NCBI GenBank assembly: GCA_024638385.1
Contig: JAHEKJ010000031.1
Coordinates: forward strand, 1 to 33,868
From: Gammaproteobacteria bacterium
GTDB taxonomy: Bacteria; Pseudomonadota; Gammaproteobacteria; GCA-001735895
DNA: 33,868 bases
Direction: 5' to 3'
A program made the position numbers and the translations under genes. The notes below the pieces were generated by a model, which saw only the letters and a list, made by a program, of their open reading frames with translations, was not told the DNA's origin and did not search any database. Positions 8,114 to 19,302 of this stretch are shown here, piece after piece. How positions within the stretch are numbered: the first letter of the stretch is position 1; every line of letters begins with the position of its first letter.

Positions 8114-9994
8114 CTATCCTTCGAGTTCGTCGAGCGGAGTGCGCACGATCTCGGCTTGCCGCGTGACGTGATCGATCAAGGCCTGGTAATCGGCGCCGGC
8201 CGTTGCCTCGACCAGCGCGTCGGCGGCGGATTCATCGCTCGCGGTATCCGTCCGCACCGCGCTCAGTTCGATGATCGCAAACTCGCCGTCGGCGAGCGTC
8301 ACGCCAGCGAACTCCGGATCGGCGCCCGGTTTCGGCATCTGGAAGGTGTGTGCGCTCAGTGCCGCATCGACACCCGCCTGGTTGCGTTCGATGAAGCCGA
8401 GATCGCGGATCGGCGCCGACCATTCTGCGGCAATCGCCTCGAGGGACTTGCCCGATTTCAGTTGTGCCAGGGCCTCGGTGCCGGCCTTCAGGTTACGCTC
8501 TTGCGCGCGGGCCCGGCGCAACTGCCGCTCGATACGTTCGCTGACAGCGTCCAGCGGTTGTTGTTGCGGCGGCCGATGTTCGTGAACGCGCAGAAACACG
8601 ACGCGGTCGTCGCCGAGTTCGATCGCCTCGCTGTTCAATCCCTGCTGTAATATTTCGGGAGCAAAAGCGGCTTGCCTGACGCGGGTCTCGGCGGCAATGC
8701 CGTCGCCATTGAAGCGGCTGAACCAGTCACTACGCTCGAGCGCAAGACCCAGTTGCTCGGCCGCCGGCGCAAGCGAGTCCGGTTGTTCATATGCCAGGTT
8801 GGCGAGACTTTCGACCAGGTCGTAAATCTGCCCCTCGGCGCGTTCGTTCCTGATCTCGTCCTCGAGGGTCGCGCGAACCGCATCGAGCGGCTGAAGCTCG
8901 CCGCCGCTGACGGCGTGCAACCGGATCAGGTGCCAGCCGAAGCCGGTCCTGACCGGCTCGCTCAGCTCGCCCGTCTCGAGACCGAACAGTACGTCCTCGA
9001 AATCCTTGACCATGACGCCGCGCTCGATTTCGCCGAGATCGCCGCCGGCGCTGGCCGATCCCGGGTCCTCCGAGTATTCACGGGCAATGTCGGCAAAACT
9101 TTCACCGTCGACGATGCGCTGACGCAAGGCTTCGATCCGCTCTCGTACCGCATCGGCGTCGTCGTCGCCGGCCTTGAGCAGTATATGGCTGGCCTCGCGA
9201 ATCTCGGGACTCGCATAGGCCGCGAGGTTGCTTTCGTAACGCGCCTGTACCTCGGCCGGGTCGACCCGAATCGCCTGCTTGATCTTGTCGAGGCTAAGCT
9301 CGACGTACTCGATACGCACCTGCTCGGGTGTCTTGAATTGATCCGGGTTGGCCAGGTAGTGCTGCTCGATCTCGTCGTCGCCGATTTCGATCGACGCCGG
9401 ATCCGTGGCATAGCCCAGGGTTCTGATCTTGCGACTCTGACTGGCCAGGCTGGCATAGAGTCGACGCTGCCCGGGCAGCGTGAAGGCGGTCGCGACGATT
9501 CCGTCGCGAAACTGCTCGAGCGCCTGGCTGCGTCGCAGATCGGCCTCGAACATCAGCGGCGAGTAGCCCAGCGATCGAAGCTGCGCCTGATACAACTCCG
9601 GATCGAAACGCCCATCGGTCTGAAACGCCTCCATCCCGCGAATGATGCCGCCGAGCGCGGTGTCGCCAATGCGGTATCCCCGGTCTTCGATGTACTGCCG
9701 CAGGGCCACTTCCTCGATGATTTGTTCGCGCACCTGCGAGCGCAGCTGGACCTCACTGCCGAAGCTGGCCGGAATATTGCCGCCGAACAATTGCAACAGA
9801 CGCTGGCGATAGTTCGCGTAGGCCTGGTCGAGATCGCGGGCGCTGATCTCTTCGCCGTTAACGATCGCTGCCGGCGGCAGCTCGCCGCCGCCGAAATAGG
9901 AGTTGACGCCCCACAGCGCGAACGGAATGCTGATCAGGAAAATGATGCCGTAGGCAATCCAGCCGGTTACCTTGTCGCGAATGGCTTGCAGCAT
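8114..9994 (-). CDS. ppiD: Periplasmic folding chaperone PpiD (SurA-N and parvulin domains)
   Basis: A 626-residue inner-membrane-anchored chaperone acting on outer membrane and secreted proteins as they leave Sec. One membrane helix near residues 13-30 (GWIAYGIIFLISIPFALWG) is followed by a SurA-like N-terminal domain (about 35-260). A parvulin domain lies at about 268-365 (REASHILLKAGDD, then SEDPGSASAGGDLGEIERG and GFGWHLIRL), followed by a long helical C-terminal region. The length matches E. coli PpiD (623). Parvulin signature residues are well kept, so isomerase activity is possible, although the domain is inactive in the E. coli protein. It follows hupB and two tRNA genes. Confidence 0.93.
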   Translation of the reverse strand: MLQAIRDKVTGWIAYGIIFLISIPFALWGVNSYFGGGELPPAAIVNGEEISARDLDQAYANYRQRLLQLFGGNIPASFGSEVQLRSQVREQIIEEVALRQYIEDRGYRIGDTALGGIIRGMEAFQTDGRFDPELYQAQLRSLGYSPLMFEADLRRSQALEQFRDGIVATAFTLPGQRRLYASLASQSRKIRTLGYATDPASIEIGDDEIEQHYLANPDQFKTPEQVRIEYVELSLDKIKQAIRVDPAEVQARYESNLAAYASPEIREASHILLKAGDDDADAVRERIEALRQRIVDGESFADIAREYSEDPGSASAGGDLGEIERGVMVKDFEDVLFGLETGELSEPVRTGFGWHLIRLHAVSGGELQPLDAVRATLEDEIRNERAEGQIYDLVESLANLAYEQPDSLAPAAEQLGLALERSDWFSRFNGDGIAAETRVRQAAFAPEILQQGLNSEAIELGDDRVVFLRVHEHRPPQQQPLDAVSERIERQLRRARAQERNLKAGTEALAQLKSGKSLEAIAAEWSAPIRDLGFIERNQAGVDAALSAHTFQMPKPGADPEFAGVTLADGEFAIIELSAVRTDTASDESAADALVEATAGADYQALIDHVTRQAEIVRTPLDELEG

Positions 9995-10061
9995 AGAATT
10001 CTGAGTCGGCCTTATCCTGCGGTCGAGACGAAATAGCGCCCGGTACGAGCGCTATCGATAG

Positions 10062-10138
10062 TGGCGGAGTGGACGGGACTCGAACCCGCGACCCCCGGCG
10101 TGACAGGCCGGTATTCTAACCAACTGAACTACCACTCC
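10062..10138 (-). tRNA. tRNA-Asp(GUC)
   Basis: A 77-nt cloverleaf with acceptor GGAGTGG/CCACTCC, anticodon loop CTGTCAC giving anticodon GUC, T-arm GCGGG-TTCGAGT-CCCGT and an encoded CCA end. It lies 8 bp downstream of tRNA-Val on the same strand, between hupB and ppiD. Confidence 0.97.
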
Positions 10139-10146
10139 TGATTTTG

Positions 10147-10222
10147 TGGTGGGTGCTGACGGGATCGAACCGCCGACCCTCGCCTTGTAAGGGCGATGCT
10201 CTCCCAGCTGAGCTAAGCACCC
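10147..10222 (-). tRNA. tRNA-Val(UAC)
   Basis: A 76-nt cloverleaf with acceptor GGGTGCT/AGCACCC, anticodon stem TCGCC/GGCGA, loop CTTACAA (anticodon UAC) and an encoded CCA. It lies 18 bp after the hupB stop and is probably processed from a hupB-tRNA transcript. Confidence 0.97.
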
Positions 10223-10240
10223 GGGTCCCAAAAAGGTGGG

Positions 10241-10513
10241 CTAGTTTACAGCGTCTTTCAACGCTTTGCCAGCCTTGAACGCGGGAACTTTGGACGCCTT
10301 GATCTGGATGGTTTCGCCGGTGCGGGGGTTGCGTCCCGTGCGCGCATCACGGTGACGAACGAGGAAAGTTCCAAAACCAACGATGGTCACCTGATCTCCA
10401 GACTTCAAAGCTTCGGTCACGGCTCCGATTACGCCGTCAACCGCGCGCGAAGCGTCGGCTTTGTTCAAATCGGAAGCGTTAGCGACAGCATCGATCAATT
10501 CGGATTTATTCAT
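10241..10513 (-). CDS. hupB: DNA-binding protein HU-beta
   Basis: A 90-residue nucleoid protein. It shows the whole HU fold: helical N-terminus ([26 protein letters not shown]), then [26 protein letters not shown] with the DNA-intercalating RNP signature of the beta arm, and a C-terminal helix ([14 protein letters not shown]). HU bends and compacts DNA as a dimer. It has its own promoter candidate about 135 bp upstream and a GGAAA ribosome site. The lon-hupB-ppiD order is the Pseudomonas-type one. Confidence 0.96.
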   Translation of the reverse strand: MNKSELIDAVANASDLNKADASRAVDGVIGAVTEALKSGDQVTIVGFGTFLVRHRDARTGRNPRTGETIQIKASKVPAFKAGKALKDAVN

Positions 10514-10648
10514 TAGATATTTCCACTTGGTTAGGTTGATGTATTTTTAGCCCGATGGGCGGACAGGAAAAACGTGCGACTGCCATGCAGATCGTTTTGC
10601 AGGCGAGCCGCTTTCAGGCTCTTTGATATCCCCCGTCCAGAGCGTTGA

Positions 10649-10677
10649 ATTAAACCAACAGCACGCTTGAGGGTCAA
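10649..10677 (-). promoter_or_regulatory. Candidate sigma-70 promoter of hupB
   Basis: On the minus strand TTGACC (10677-10672), 17-bp spacer, TTTAAT (10654-10649). It would give a leader of about 130 nt before hupB. No strong terminator is visible between lon and this site, so read-through from lon may also occur. Confidence 0.55.
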
Positions 10678-10725
10678 CCATCTAAGCCCAAAAACTTTAA
10701 ATAAGTCGCATTATTTCACTAAGGA

Positions 10726-13164
<2,439 letters not shown>

Positions 13165-13192
13165 AGGTGCCTCAAAGCGTAGGTCTCGAGTG

Positions 13193-13221
13193 TATATGGG
13201 TTTCCAACGTCCGTTTTCAAC
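13193..13221 (-). promoter_or_regulatory. Sigma-32-like heat-shock promoter of lon
   Basis: Minus strand GTTGAAA (13221-13215), 14-bp spacer, CCCATATA (13200-13193). This is close to the RpoH consensus CTTGAAA-N13-15-CCCCATNT, and lon is a classical RpoH target. The transcript would start about 20 bp before the lon ATG. Read by eye. Confidence 0.6.
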
Positions 13222-13247
13222 CCGGCTCTCAACTGCCTGGCTTAAGG

Positions 13248-14522
13248 CTATTCGTCAGAAGCCACGCGCTGCATTTCGCCGCCCTCGTAAATAACGTAGG
13301 GCTGGGCATGACCTTCGATGACCGCGGCGTCGACGACGACCTTGCTGACGTTTTCCATCGCGGGGAGATCGTACATGATTTCGAGCAGGGTATTCTCGAG
13401 GATCGTGCGCAGGCCGCGGGCGCCGGTCTTGCGCACCATGGCCTTCTTCGCGACCGCGGTCAGCGAGTCAGGACGAAACTCGATTTCGCAGCCCTCGATC
13501 TCGAACATTTTCTGATACTGCTTGGTGATCGCGTTTTTGGGCTCGGTCAGGATCTTGACCAGCGCATCCTCGTCGAGTTCCTCGAGCGTCGCGACCACCG
13601 GCAGGCGGCCGACGAACTCCGGGATCAACCCGTACTTGATCAGGTCCTCGGGCTCGACCTTGGCGATGATCTCGCCGAACAGGTCTTTCTTGTCCTTGCT
13701 CTTGACGTCGGCGCCGAATCCGATGCCGCCCTTTTCCGAGCGGTTCAGAATGACCTTGTCGAGCCCGGCGAACGCACCGCCGCAAATGAACAGGATCTTG
13801 CCGGTGTCGACCTGCAGGAACTCCTGCTGCGGGTGCTTGCGCCCGCCCTGCGGAGGGACCGACGCGACCGTGCCTTCGATCAGCTTCAGCAGCGCCTGCT
13901 GCACGCCCTCGCCGGACACGTCGCGGGTGATCGACGGGTTGTCCGACTTGCGCGATATCTTGTCGATTTCGTCGATGTAGACGATGCCGGTCTGCGCCTT
14001 TTCGACGTCATAGTCACACTTCTGCAACAGTTTCTGGATGATGTTTTCGACGTCTTCGCCGACATAGCCGGCTTCGGTCAGGGTCGTCGCATCGGCGATC
14101 GCGAAGGGTACGTTGAGCAGTCGCGCCAGGGTCTCGGCGAGCAGTGTCTTGCCCGAACCGGTCGGACCGATCAGCAGGATGTTGCTCTTCGACAGTTCGA
14201 TGTCGTCCTTGATGTGGCCGACTTCGAGGCGCTTGTAATGGTTGTAGACCGCGACCGACAGCACTTTCTTGGCGCGGCTCTGGCCGATGACGTACTCGTC
14301 GAGCACCTTGTAGATTTCGTGCGGGATCGGCAGCTTGCTGTCGGCGTCGTCGCCGTTTTCGTGGATTTCCTCGCGGATGATGTCGTTGCAGAGGTCGACA
14401 CATTCGTCGCAGATGAACACCGAGGGGCCGGCGATCAGCTTCCGGACCTCGTGCTGGCTCTTACCGCAAAACGAGCAGTAGAGCAGCTTTTCGTCCTTAT
14501 TCTTCGATCTATCGTCACTCAT
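13248..14522 (-). CDS. clpX: ClpXP protease unfoldase subunit ClpX
   Basis: A 424-residue AAA+ unfoldase that recognises tagged substrates and feeds them to ClpP. An N-terminal zinc-binding domain (C16, C19, C38, C41) is followed by the AAA+ domain with Walker A GPTGSGKT, the pore loop GYVGED, Walker [11 protein letters not shown] and the arginine-rich sensor region KTGARGLR. Length equals E. coli ClpX (424). It lies 118 bp downstream of clpP. That gap has a TAATAT box (14567-14562) but no convincing -35, so co-transcription with clpP is the simplest reading. Confidence 0.97.
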   Translation of the reverse strand: MSDDRSKNKDEKLLYCSFCGKSQHEVRKLIAGPSVFICDECVDLCNDIIREEIHENGDDADSKLPIPHEIYKVLDEYVIGQSRAKKVLSVAVYNHYKRLEVGHIKDDIELSKSNILLIGPTGSGKTLLAETLARLLNVPFAIADATTLTEAGYVGEDVENIIQKLLQKCDYDVEKAQTGIVYIDEIDKISRKSDNPSITRDVSGEGVQQALLKLIEGTVASVPPQGGRKHPQQEFLQVDTGKILFICGGAFAGLDKVILNRSEKGGIGFGADVKSKDKKDLFGEIIAKVEPEDLIKYGLIPEFVGRLPVVATLEELDEDALVKILTEPKNAITKQYQKMFEIEGCEIEFRPDSLTAVAKKAMVRKTGARGLRTILENTLLEIMYDLPAMENVSKVVVDAAVIEGHAQPYVIYEGGEMQRVASDE

Positions 14523-14640
14523 TTCCCAACTACCGATATTTCATGCCCGACTGACTCGATAATATTAGACGCCGGGGACAAGCACAACCGGAAAAACCGC
14601 TTTTTGATCAACGATTCACACATCGATCGATAGAGATTCT

Positions 14641-15318
<678 letters not shown>

Positions 15319-15337
15319 GTGTTTGCCATCCGTTCCG

Positions 15338-16642
15338 TTACAGGTTGCCGCTCATCAGGTCGGTAAACCCGACCTCCTTTTCCGTCACCCTGGCGCGCTC
15401 CAAGATATGGGCGACGACCTGGTCTTCAAGCACCATGCTCTCGACCGAAGCACGCGCCTGCCGATTTTGCCGGTAATAGTCGCGGACCTGCTCCGGCTGT
15501 TCGTAGGCGACCGCCATCTCCTCGATGGTCGCATCGACAAGCGATTGATCCAGCTCGATTTTTTCGTTCCGGATCACTTCGCTGACCAGCAGCCCGAGCT
15601 GCACCCTGCGGGTCGCTTCGTCGCGGAACAGCTCGTCGGGAAGACCGGACTCGTCGATCTCGGCGAGATCGCGTCCCATTCGCTGGGCGGCCTGCGCGCG
15701 CAGGCTCCTGATTTCCTCGGCGACCAGCGCGCCCGGCGCGATGATCTCGTTGTGCTCGAGCAGGCCCGCCATGACCTGATTCTTGACGTGCTGCTTGACG
15801 CGGTCGCTGCGCTCCTTCTCCATATTCGCGCGCACGTCCTGCCTGAGCTTGTCGAGATCGCCGTCCTGGATGCCGAAACTCCTGGCGAATTCGGCGTCGA
15901 TCTCCGGTAGTTCGGGTTCCGACACGCGCGTCGCGCGCAGATTGAATTCGGCTTTCTTGCCGGCGACGTCCTTGCCGTGGTAGTCCTCCGGAAAATTGAC
16001 CTCGACGGTCCGCTCCTCGCCGGCCCTGATGCCCTCGAGGCCGCGCTCGAACTCGTCGAGCATCTGCCCCGCGCCGATTTCGACCGGCATGTCCTTGCCC
16101 GCGCCGCCGTCGAACGGCTGGCCGTCGATGCGGCCCTCGAAGTCGACCTGTACCTGGAAGCCGGTCTCGGCGGCGGCATCGACCTCTTTCCATTGCTTGC
16201 GCTGCTCGCGCAGCGTCTCGAGCATCTTGTCGAAATCCTCGTCGGTGACCTCGACCATCGGCTTCTCGACCTCGATCGACTCGAAATCGAGCGCGTCGAG
16301 CTCGGGGTAAACCTCGAAGGTCGCGGTATAGGAAACGTCCTGCTTTTCGGCGTCGTTGATCTCGTCGATGCTCGGCGCGCCTGCCGGCCGCACCTTTTCC
16401 TGGATCAGCGCCTGCTGGTACGACGACTGGATGACGTCGCCAATGACTTCCTGGCGCACGTGACCGCCGTACTTCCGTTGCACGACCTTGAGCGGCACCT
16501 TGCCCGGGCGGAAGCCGTCGATGCGAACGGTCTTGCTCAGGTCCCTGAGTTTCCGTTCGACCGCGGCGTCGACCTCGTCCGACGGGATCTGCACCGTCAT
16601 CCGGCGCTCCAGGCCCTCGAGGGTTTCTATCGATACTTGCAT
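15338..16642 (-). CDS. tig: Trigger factor
   Basis: A 434-residue ribosome-associated chaperone and peptidyl-prolyl isomerase that meets nascent chains at the exit tunnel. The N-terminal ribosome-binding domain has the expected loop [16 protein letters not shown] (GFRxGKxP signature). A FKBP-type isomerase domain follows at about 160-245 ([29 protein letters not shown]), then the helical chaperone domain. It heads the tig-clpP-clpX-lon series, as in many gammaproteobacteria. The tRNA-Leu gene lies 71 bp upstream. Confidence 0.96.
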   Translation of the reverse strand: MQVSIETLEGLERRMTVQIPSDEVDAAVERKLRDLSKTVRIDGFRPGKVPLKVVQRKYGGHVRQEVIGDVIQSSYQQALIQEKVRPAGAPSIDEINDAEKQDVSYTATFEVYPELDALDFESIEVEKPMVEVTDEDFDKMLETLREQRKQWKEVDAAAETGFQVQVDFEGRIDGQPFDGGAGKDMPVEIGAGQMLDEFERGLEGIRAGEERTVEVNFPEDYHGKDVAGKKAEFNLRATRVSEPELPEIDAEFARSFGIQDGDLDKLRQDVRANMEKERSDRVKQHVKNQVMAGLLEHNEIIAPGALVAEEIRSLRAQAAQRMGRDLAEIDESGLPDELFRDEATRRVQLGLLVSEVIRNEKIELDQSLVDATIEEMAVAYEQPEQVRDYYRQNRQARASVESMVLEDQVVAHILERARVTEKEVGFTDLMSGNL

Positions 16643-16713
16643 GTTTGAATCTCGCGCTACCCGGCCGCGATCCGTCGACAGCCGGGCTGCCGCCGGATCG
16701 GGCGCGGGAGATA

Positions 16714-16798
16714 TGGTGCGAAAGGAGAGACTCGAACTCTCACATCAAAAGATACCAGAACCTAAATCTGGCGCGTCTACCAATTCCGCCACTTTCGC
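16714..16798 (-). tRNA. tRNA-Leu(UAG)
   Basis: An 85-nt class II tRNA with acceptor GCGAAAG/CTTTCGC, anticodon loop carrying UAG, a long variable arm, T-arm GAGAG-TTCGAGT-CTCTC and an encoded CCA. It is the last of the cluster before tig and is separated from tRNA-His by a terminator-like hairpin. Confidence 0.96.
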
Positions 16799-16863
16799 AG
16801 ACAACAAAATCCGAATTCCCATTATAGGAACTCGCCCTGGTTTAACCAGCCATTTCGCGGCCG

Positions 16864-16895
16864 GTAAAATAAGGGCGCCTGCGATGCAGGCGCCC
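16864..16895 (-). terminator. Rho-independent terminator after tRNA-His
   Basis: A perfect 10-bp stem (16895-16886 with 16882-16873, GGGCGCCTGC/GCAGGCGCCC) and a 3-nt loop, followed on the minus strand by TTATTTTAC. This would end the tRNA-Pro/Arg/His transcript and implies that tRNA-Leu and tig either rely on read-through or have their own promoter in the 65 bp before tRNA-Leu. Confidence 0.65.
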
Positions 16896-16901
16896 GGGAA
16901 A

Positions 16902-16979
16902 TGGGGTGGATGATGGGATTCGAACCCACGACATCAAGAATCACAATCTTGCACTCTAACCAACTGAGCTACATCCACC
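16902..16979 (-). tRNA. tRNA-His(GUG)
   Basis: A cloverleaf of 77 nt plus the encoded G-1 that pairs with C73, a hallmark of tRNA-His. Acceptor GTGGATG/CATCCAC, anticodon loop TTGTGAT (GUG), T-arm GTGGG-TTCGAAT-CCCAT, encoded CCA. It lies 7 bp downstream of tRNA-Arg on the minus strand. Confidence 0.97.
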
Positions 16980-16986
16980 ATTGAAA

Positions 16987-17308
16987 TGGCACGCCCGGCA
17001 GGATTCGAACCTGCTACCCTCGGCTTAGCATACCACTACGCCTTTCGACGCCCCGCACGCGGGTTTGTGGTCTGGACTATCTCTTCACCGTCTCAGGTGT
17101 CGCACGTATAGTCTCTACGGATCCCCCGCCGTGGCCGGGTTTCCTCGGGATTGCCATCGGCCCGACCATGATCCGGTCGGCCGTTAAGGTTTCCCCGATA
17201 CAGTGCGATCCACTCTACGGGTTCCGTTTCCCCGCAGAGGCTCCTAACAGCATAACCCCGGGTTATGCGCTCAAAGGCCGATGCTCTATCCGAATGAGCT
17301 ACGGGCGC
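16987..17308 (-). tRNA. tRNA-Arg(UCU), split by a group I intron
   Basis: Exon 1 is 17308-17274 (35 nt) and exon 2 is 17028-16987 (42 nt). Joined, they make a standard 77-nt tRNA: acceptor GCGCCCG/CGGGCGT (G1-U72 wobble), D-stem GCTC/GAGC, anticodon stem TCGGC/GCCGA, a 7-nt loop CTTCTAA with anticodon UCU, T-arm GCAGG-TTCGAAT-CCTGC, discriminator G and an encoded CCA. The loop equals that of E. coli argU (tRNA-Arg UCU). The 245-nt insertion lies between U34 and C35, inside the anticodon. Without splicing the gene cannot yield a working tRNA for AGA codons. Standard scanners that do not allow introns will miss it or mis-call it. Confidence 0.93.
17029..17273 (-). ncRNA. Group I self-splicing intron in tRNA-Arg(UCU)
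   Basis: A 245-nt intron. The 5' exon ends in U and the intron ends in G (17029), as group I splicing requires. Elements seen: P2, CTCUGCGGG-type 9-bp stem right after the guide; P3, UCGCAC (17208-17203) with GUGCGA (17105-17100); P7, GACUAU (17113-17108) with AUAGUC (17080-17075); P8, CACC/GGUG between them; P5 hairpin CCGACC/GGUCGG; P9 hairpin CCCGC/GCGGG. Conserved strings GGGGAAACC, GUAGAGACUA and AUAGUCCAGA resemble the Azoarcus tRNA-Ile intron, so subclass IC3 is likely. The guide at 17247-17241 pairs with both exons. No open reading frame for a homing endonuclease exists inside. T is written as U here. Confidence 0.92.
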
Positions 17309-17317
17309 TCGGAATAC

Positions 17318-17446
17318 CTTTCCTGGGGAGGATTTTTTTGCGATGGCCGCGTCAGCACCGTGCTCGGACCTCACGTATGTCTATATACGCTGCGGTCCTG
17401 CGCGCGGTGCCTCCTTGCCCTCGCAAAAAAATCCTCCCCAGGAAAG
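17318..17446. repeat. 128-bp palindromic element between tRNA-Pro and tRNA-Arg
   Basis: Perfect 26-bp inverted repeats (17318-17343 and 17421-17446, beginning CTTTCCTGGGGAGGA and containing a T7/A7 run) flank a 77-bp centre. The centre is itself an imperfect palindrome: GCACCG/CGGTGC, GGACC/GGTCC and an ACGTAT/ATACG core. The whole could fold into one long hairpin, like a small non-autonomous mobile element or a dispersed intergenic repeat. No transposase gene and no clear target-site duplication are visible. It separates two genes that are close together in related tRNA clusters. Confidence 0.75.
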
Positions 17447-17557
17447 ACATTACGCAAACCTGAAATCAGGCTCGCCAAGACCCTTGTCCCTGGGGCTTCG
17501 CGGGATCGGATTTTACCGGTTTCGGGAGGTTTGCGACAGACCCGCCGAGATCAAATT

Positions 17558-17634
17558 TGGTCGGGGTGGAGAGATTTGAACTCCCGACCCACTGCTCCCA
17601 AAGCAGTTGCGCTACCAGGCTGCGCTACACCCCG
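17558..17634 (-). tRNA. tRNA-Pro(UGG)
   Basis: A 77-nt cloverleaf with acceptor CGGGGTG/CACCCCG, anticodon loop with UGG (CTTTGGGAG region), T-arm GGGAG-TTCAAAT-CTCTC and an encoded CCA. It is the first gene of the Pro-Arg-His-Leu cluster and lies about 65 bp downstream of a strong promoter. Confidence 0.97.
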
Positions 17635-17705
17635 AAATCCGTCTGCGAGCCGCGTAACGGGAGCGACACCGGTCGTACCCGCCGGCAGACCCGACAAGGC
17701 GCGGA

Positions 17706-17734
17706 ATGATACGCCGATACCCGTCGAGGGTCAA
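17706..17734 (-). promoter_or_regulatory. Promoter of the tRNA-Pro/Arg/His cluster
   Basis: Minus strand TTGACC (17734-17729), exact 17-bp spacer, TATCAT (17711-17706), followed by a GC-rich stretch starting TCCGCGCC. A near-consensus sigma-70 promoter with a GC-rich discriminator is typical of stringently controlled stable RNA genes. Confidence 0.7.
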
Positions 17735-17777
17735 TCGAATACCCGATAGAATTCAATCATTTAGAATCGCGTCACGC

Positions 17778-19163
17778 TCAGGCACGGCGCCAGCGGGTGC
17801 CGTCGGCGCCATCCTCGATGACGATACCGGCGGCACTCAATTCGTCGCGAATGCGGTCGGCGCGGGCGTAATCCCCGGCCTTGCGCGCCTCGAGCCGCTC
17901 GGCGATCAGCGCCTCGATGGCGCCGTCGACGAGGCCCGAGGACTGGCCGGCGCGTGACTTGAGGTACTCGGCCGGGTCGGCCTGCAACAGCCCGATGACG
18001 CCGCCGAGGCGCCGCAGCAACGCCGCCAGCGCGTGCCATCCGGCATCGTCGGCATCGCGCCGGCGGTTGATTTCGCGCGTCAGGTCGAATAGCACCGCGA
18101 TCGCTTCGGGTGTATTGAAATCGTCCGCGAGCGCCTGCTCGAAGCGCTGCTGAAACTCGCTGTCGTCGGGCGCATCGACCGGCCGCGCGTCGAGCATCGC
18201 CGAGTACAGCCGCTGCAAGGCGGCACGCGCATGCTCGAGTTGCTCGTCCGAGTAGTTCAGCTGGCTGCGATAGTGGCTGCCGACGATGAAATAGCGGATC
18301 TCCTCGGCGCGGTAGCTTTCGAGGACCTCGCGCAGGACGAAGAAATTGCCGAGCGATTTCGACATCTTTTCCTCGTTGACGCGCACGAAGCCGTTGTGCA
18401 TCCAGTAATTGACGAACTTGCCGCCACTGGCGGCCTCGCTTTGCGCGATTTCGTTTTCGTGGTGCGGAAACTGCAGGTCCTGGCCGCCGCCGTGGATGTC
18501 GAAATGTTCGCCGAGCAGGCTGGTCGACATCGCCGAGCACTCGATGTGCCAGCCCGGGCGGCCGTCGCCGAAGCTCGACGGCCAGCTCGGCTCGCCGGGC
18601 TTGGCCGCCTTCCACAGTACGAAATCGAGCGGATCGCGCTTGTTTGCGTCGACCTCGACGCGCTCGCCGGCGCGCAGCTCGTCGATCTTCTTGCCCGACA
18701 GGCAGCCGTAGGGGGCGAATTTTTCGACCGCGAAGTAGACATCGCCGTTGCCGGCCTGGTAGGCGTAGCCGTCGGCGACCAGCTTCTCGATCATCACCAG
18801 GATCGGGCCGATGGTTTCGGTCGCGCGCGGCTCGAGGTCCGGCCGCAACACGCCGAGGGCGTCGGCGTCCTCGTGCATCGCGACGATGAAGCGCTCGGTC
18901 AGCGCATCGACGGTCTCACCGTTGTCGGCCGCGCGATTGATGATCTTGTCGTCGATGTCGGTGATGTTGCGCACGTAGGTCACGTCGTAGCCGAGGTGCC
19001 TGAGCACGCGATAGACCACGTCGAACACGACCAGCACCCGCGCGTGGCCGATGTGGCAATAATCGTAGACCGTCATGCCGCAGACATACATGCGCACCCG
19101 ACCCGGTACGATCGGCTCGAAGGTTTCCTTGCTGCGAGTCAGGCTGTTGTAAATCTTGAGCAT
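17778..19163 (-). CDS. cysS: Cysteinyl-tRNA synthetase
   Basis: A 461-residue class I aminoacyl-tRNA synthetase that charges tRNA-Cys, identical in length to the E. coli enzyme. HIGH motif in [13 protein letters not shown] in [11 protein letters not shown], zinc-binding region including CGMTVYD and WHIECSAMS (the editing-free Zn site that selects cysteine), and a C-terminal anticodon-binding region. The frame is open upstream to 19466, but that stretch is antisense to ppiB; ATG 19163 gives the standard [13 protein letters not shown] start. It is divergent from ppiB (about 140 bp apart) with a modest TTTCGC-N17-TAAACT candidate promoter. Confidence 0.97.
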   Translation of the reverse strand: MLKIYNSLTRSKETFEPIVPGRVRMYVCGMTVYDYCHIGHARVLVVFDVVYRVLRHLGYDVTYVRNITDIDDKIINRAADNGETVDALTERFIVAMHEDADALGVLRPDLEPRATETIGPILVMIEKLVADGYAYQAGNGDVYFAVEKFAPYGCLSGKKIDELRAGERVEVDANKRDPLDFVLWKAAKPGEPSWPSSFGDGRPGWHIECSAMSTSLLGEHFDIHGGGQDLQFPHHENEIAQSEAASGGKFVNYWMHNGFVRVNEEKMSKSLGNFFVLREVLESYRAEEIRYFIVGSHYRSQLNYSDEQLEHARAALQRLYSAMLDARPVDAPDDSEFQQRFEQALADDFNTPEAIAVLFDLTREINRRRDADDAGWHALAALLRRLGGVIGLLQADPAEYLKSRAGQSSGLVDGAIEALIAERLEARKAGDYARADRIRDELSAAGIVIEDGADGTRWRRA

Positions 19164-19245
19164 GGGCGGCTGCGATCTGCGCGCGACAAAATACCGGCAG
19201 AGTTTAAAAGAAGCGCTCGACCAGCGAAACCCCCCGCGTGCATGC

Positions 19246-19274
19246 TTCCCACGGCGGCGACAAATCAGTAGAAT
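19246..19274 (+). promoter_or_regulatory. Candidate sigma-70 promoter of ppiB-lpxH
   Basis: TTCCCA (19246-19251), 17-bp spacer, TAGAAT (19269-19274). The transcript would start about 22 bp before the ATG at 19303. The -10 is good, the -35 moderate. Confidence 0.45.
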
Positions 19275-19302
19275 CCGACAGCTTGTTGCAACGGGAATGC
19301 CG

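Noticed and set aside
10552-10562. GCCC-GATGGGC hairpin in the hupB leader as a terminator
   Set aside because: On the minus strand it is followed by A's rather than T's and lies between promoter and gene.
17029-17273. Homing endonuclease inside the intron
   Set aside because: The intron is 245 nt and has no open frame of useful length; no LAGLIDADG or GIY-YIG motif.
17168-17749. A 193-codon open frame across the tRNA-Arg/tRNA-Pro region
   Set aside because: It crosses the group I intron, the palindromic repeat and tRNA-Pro; the content is fully explained by RNA genes and no protein family is recognised.
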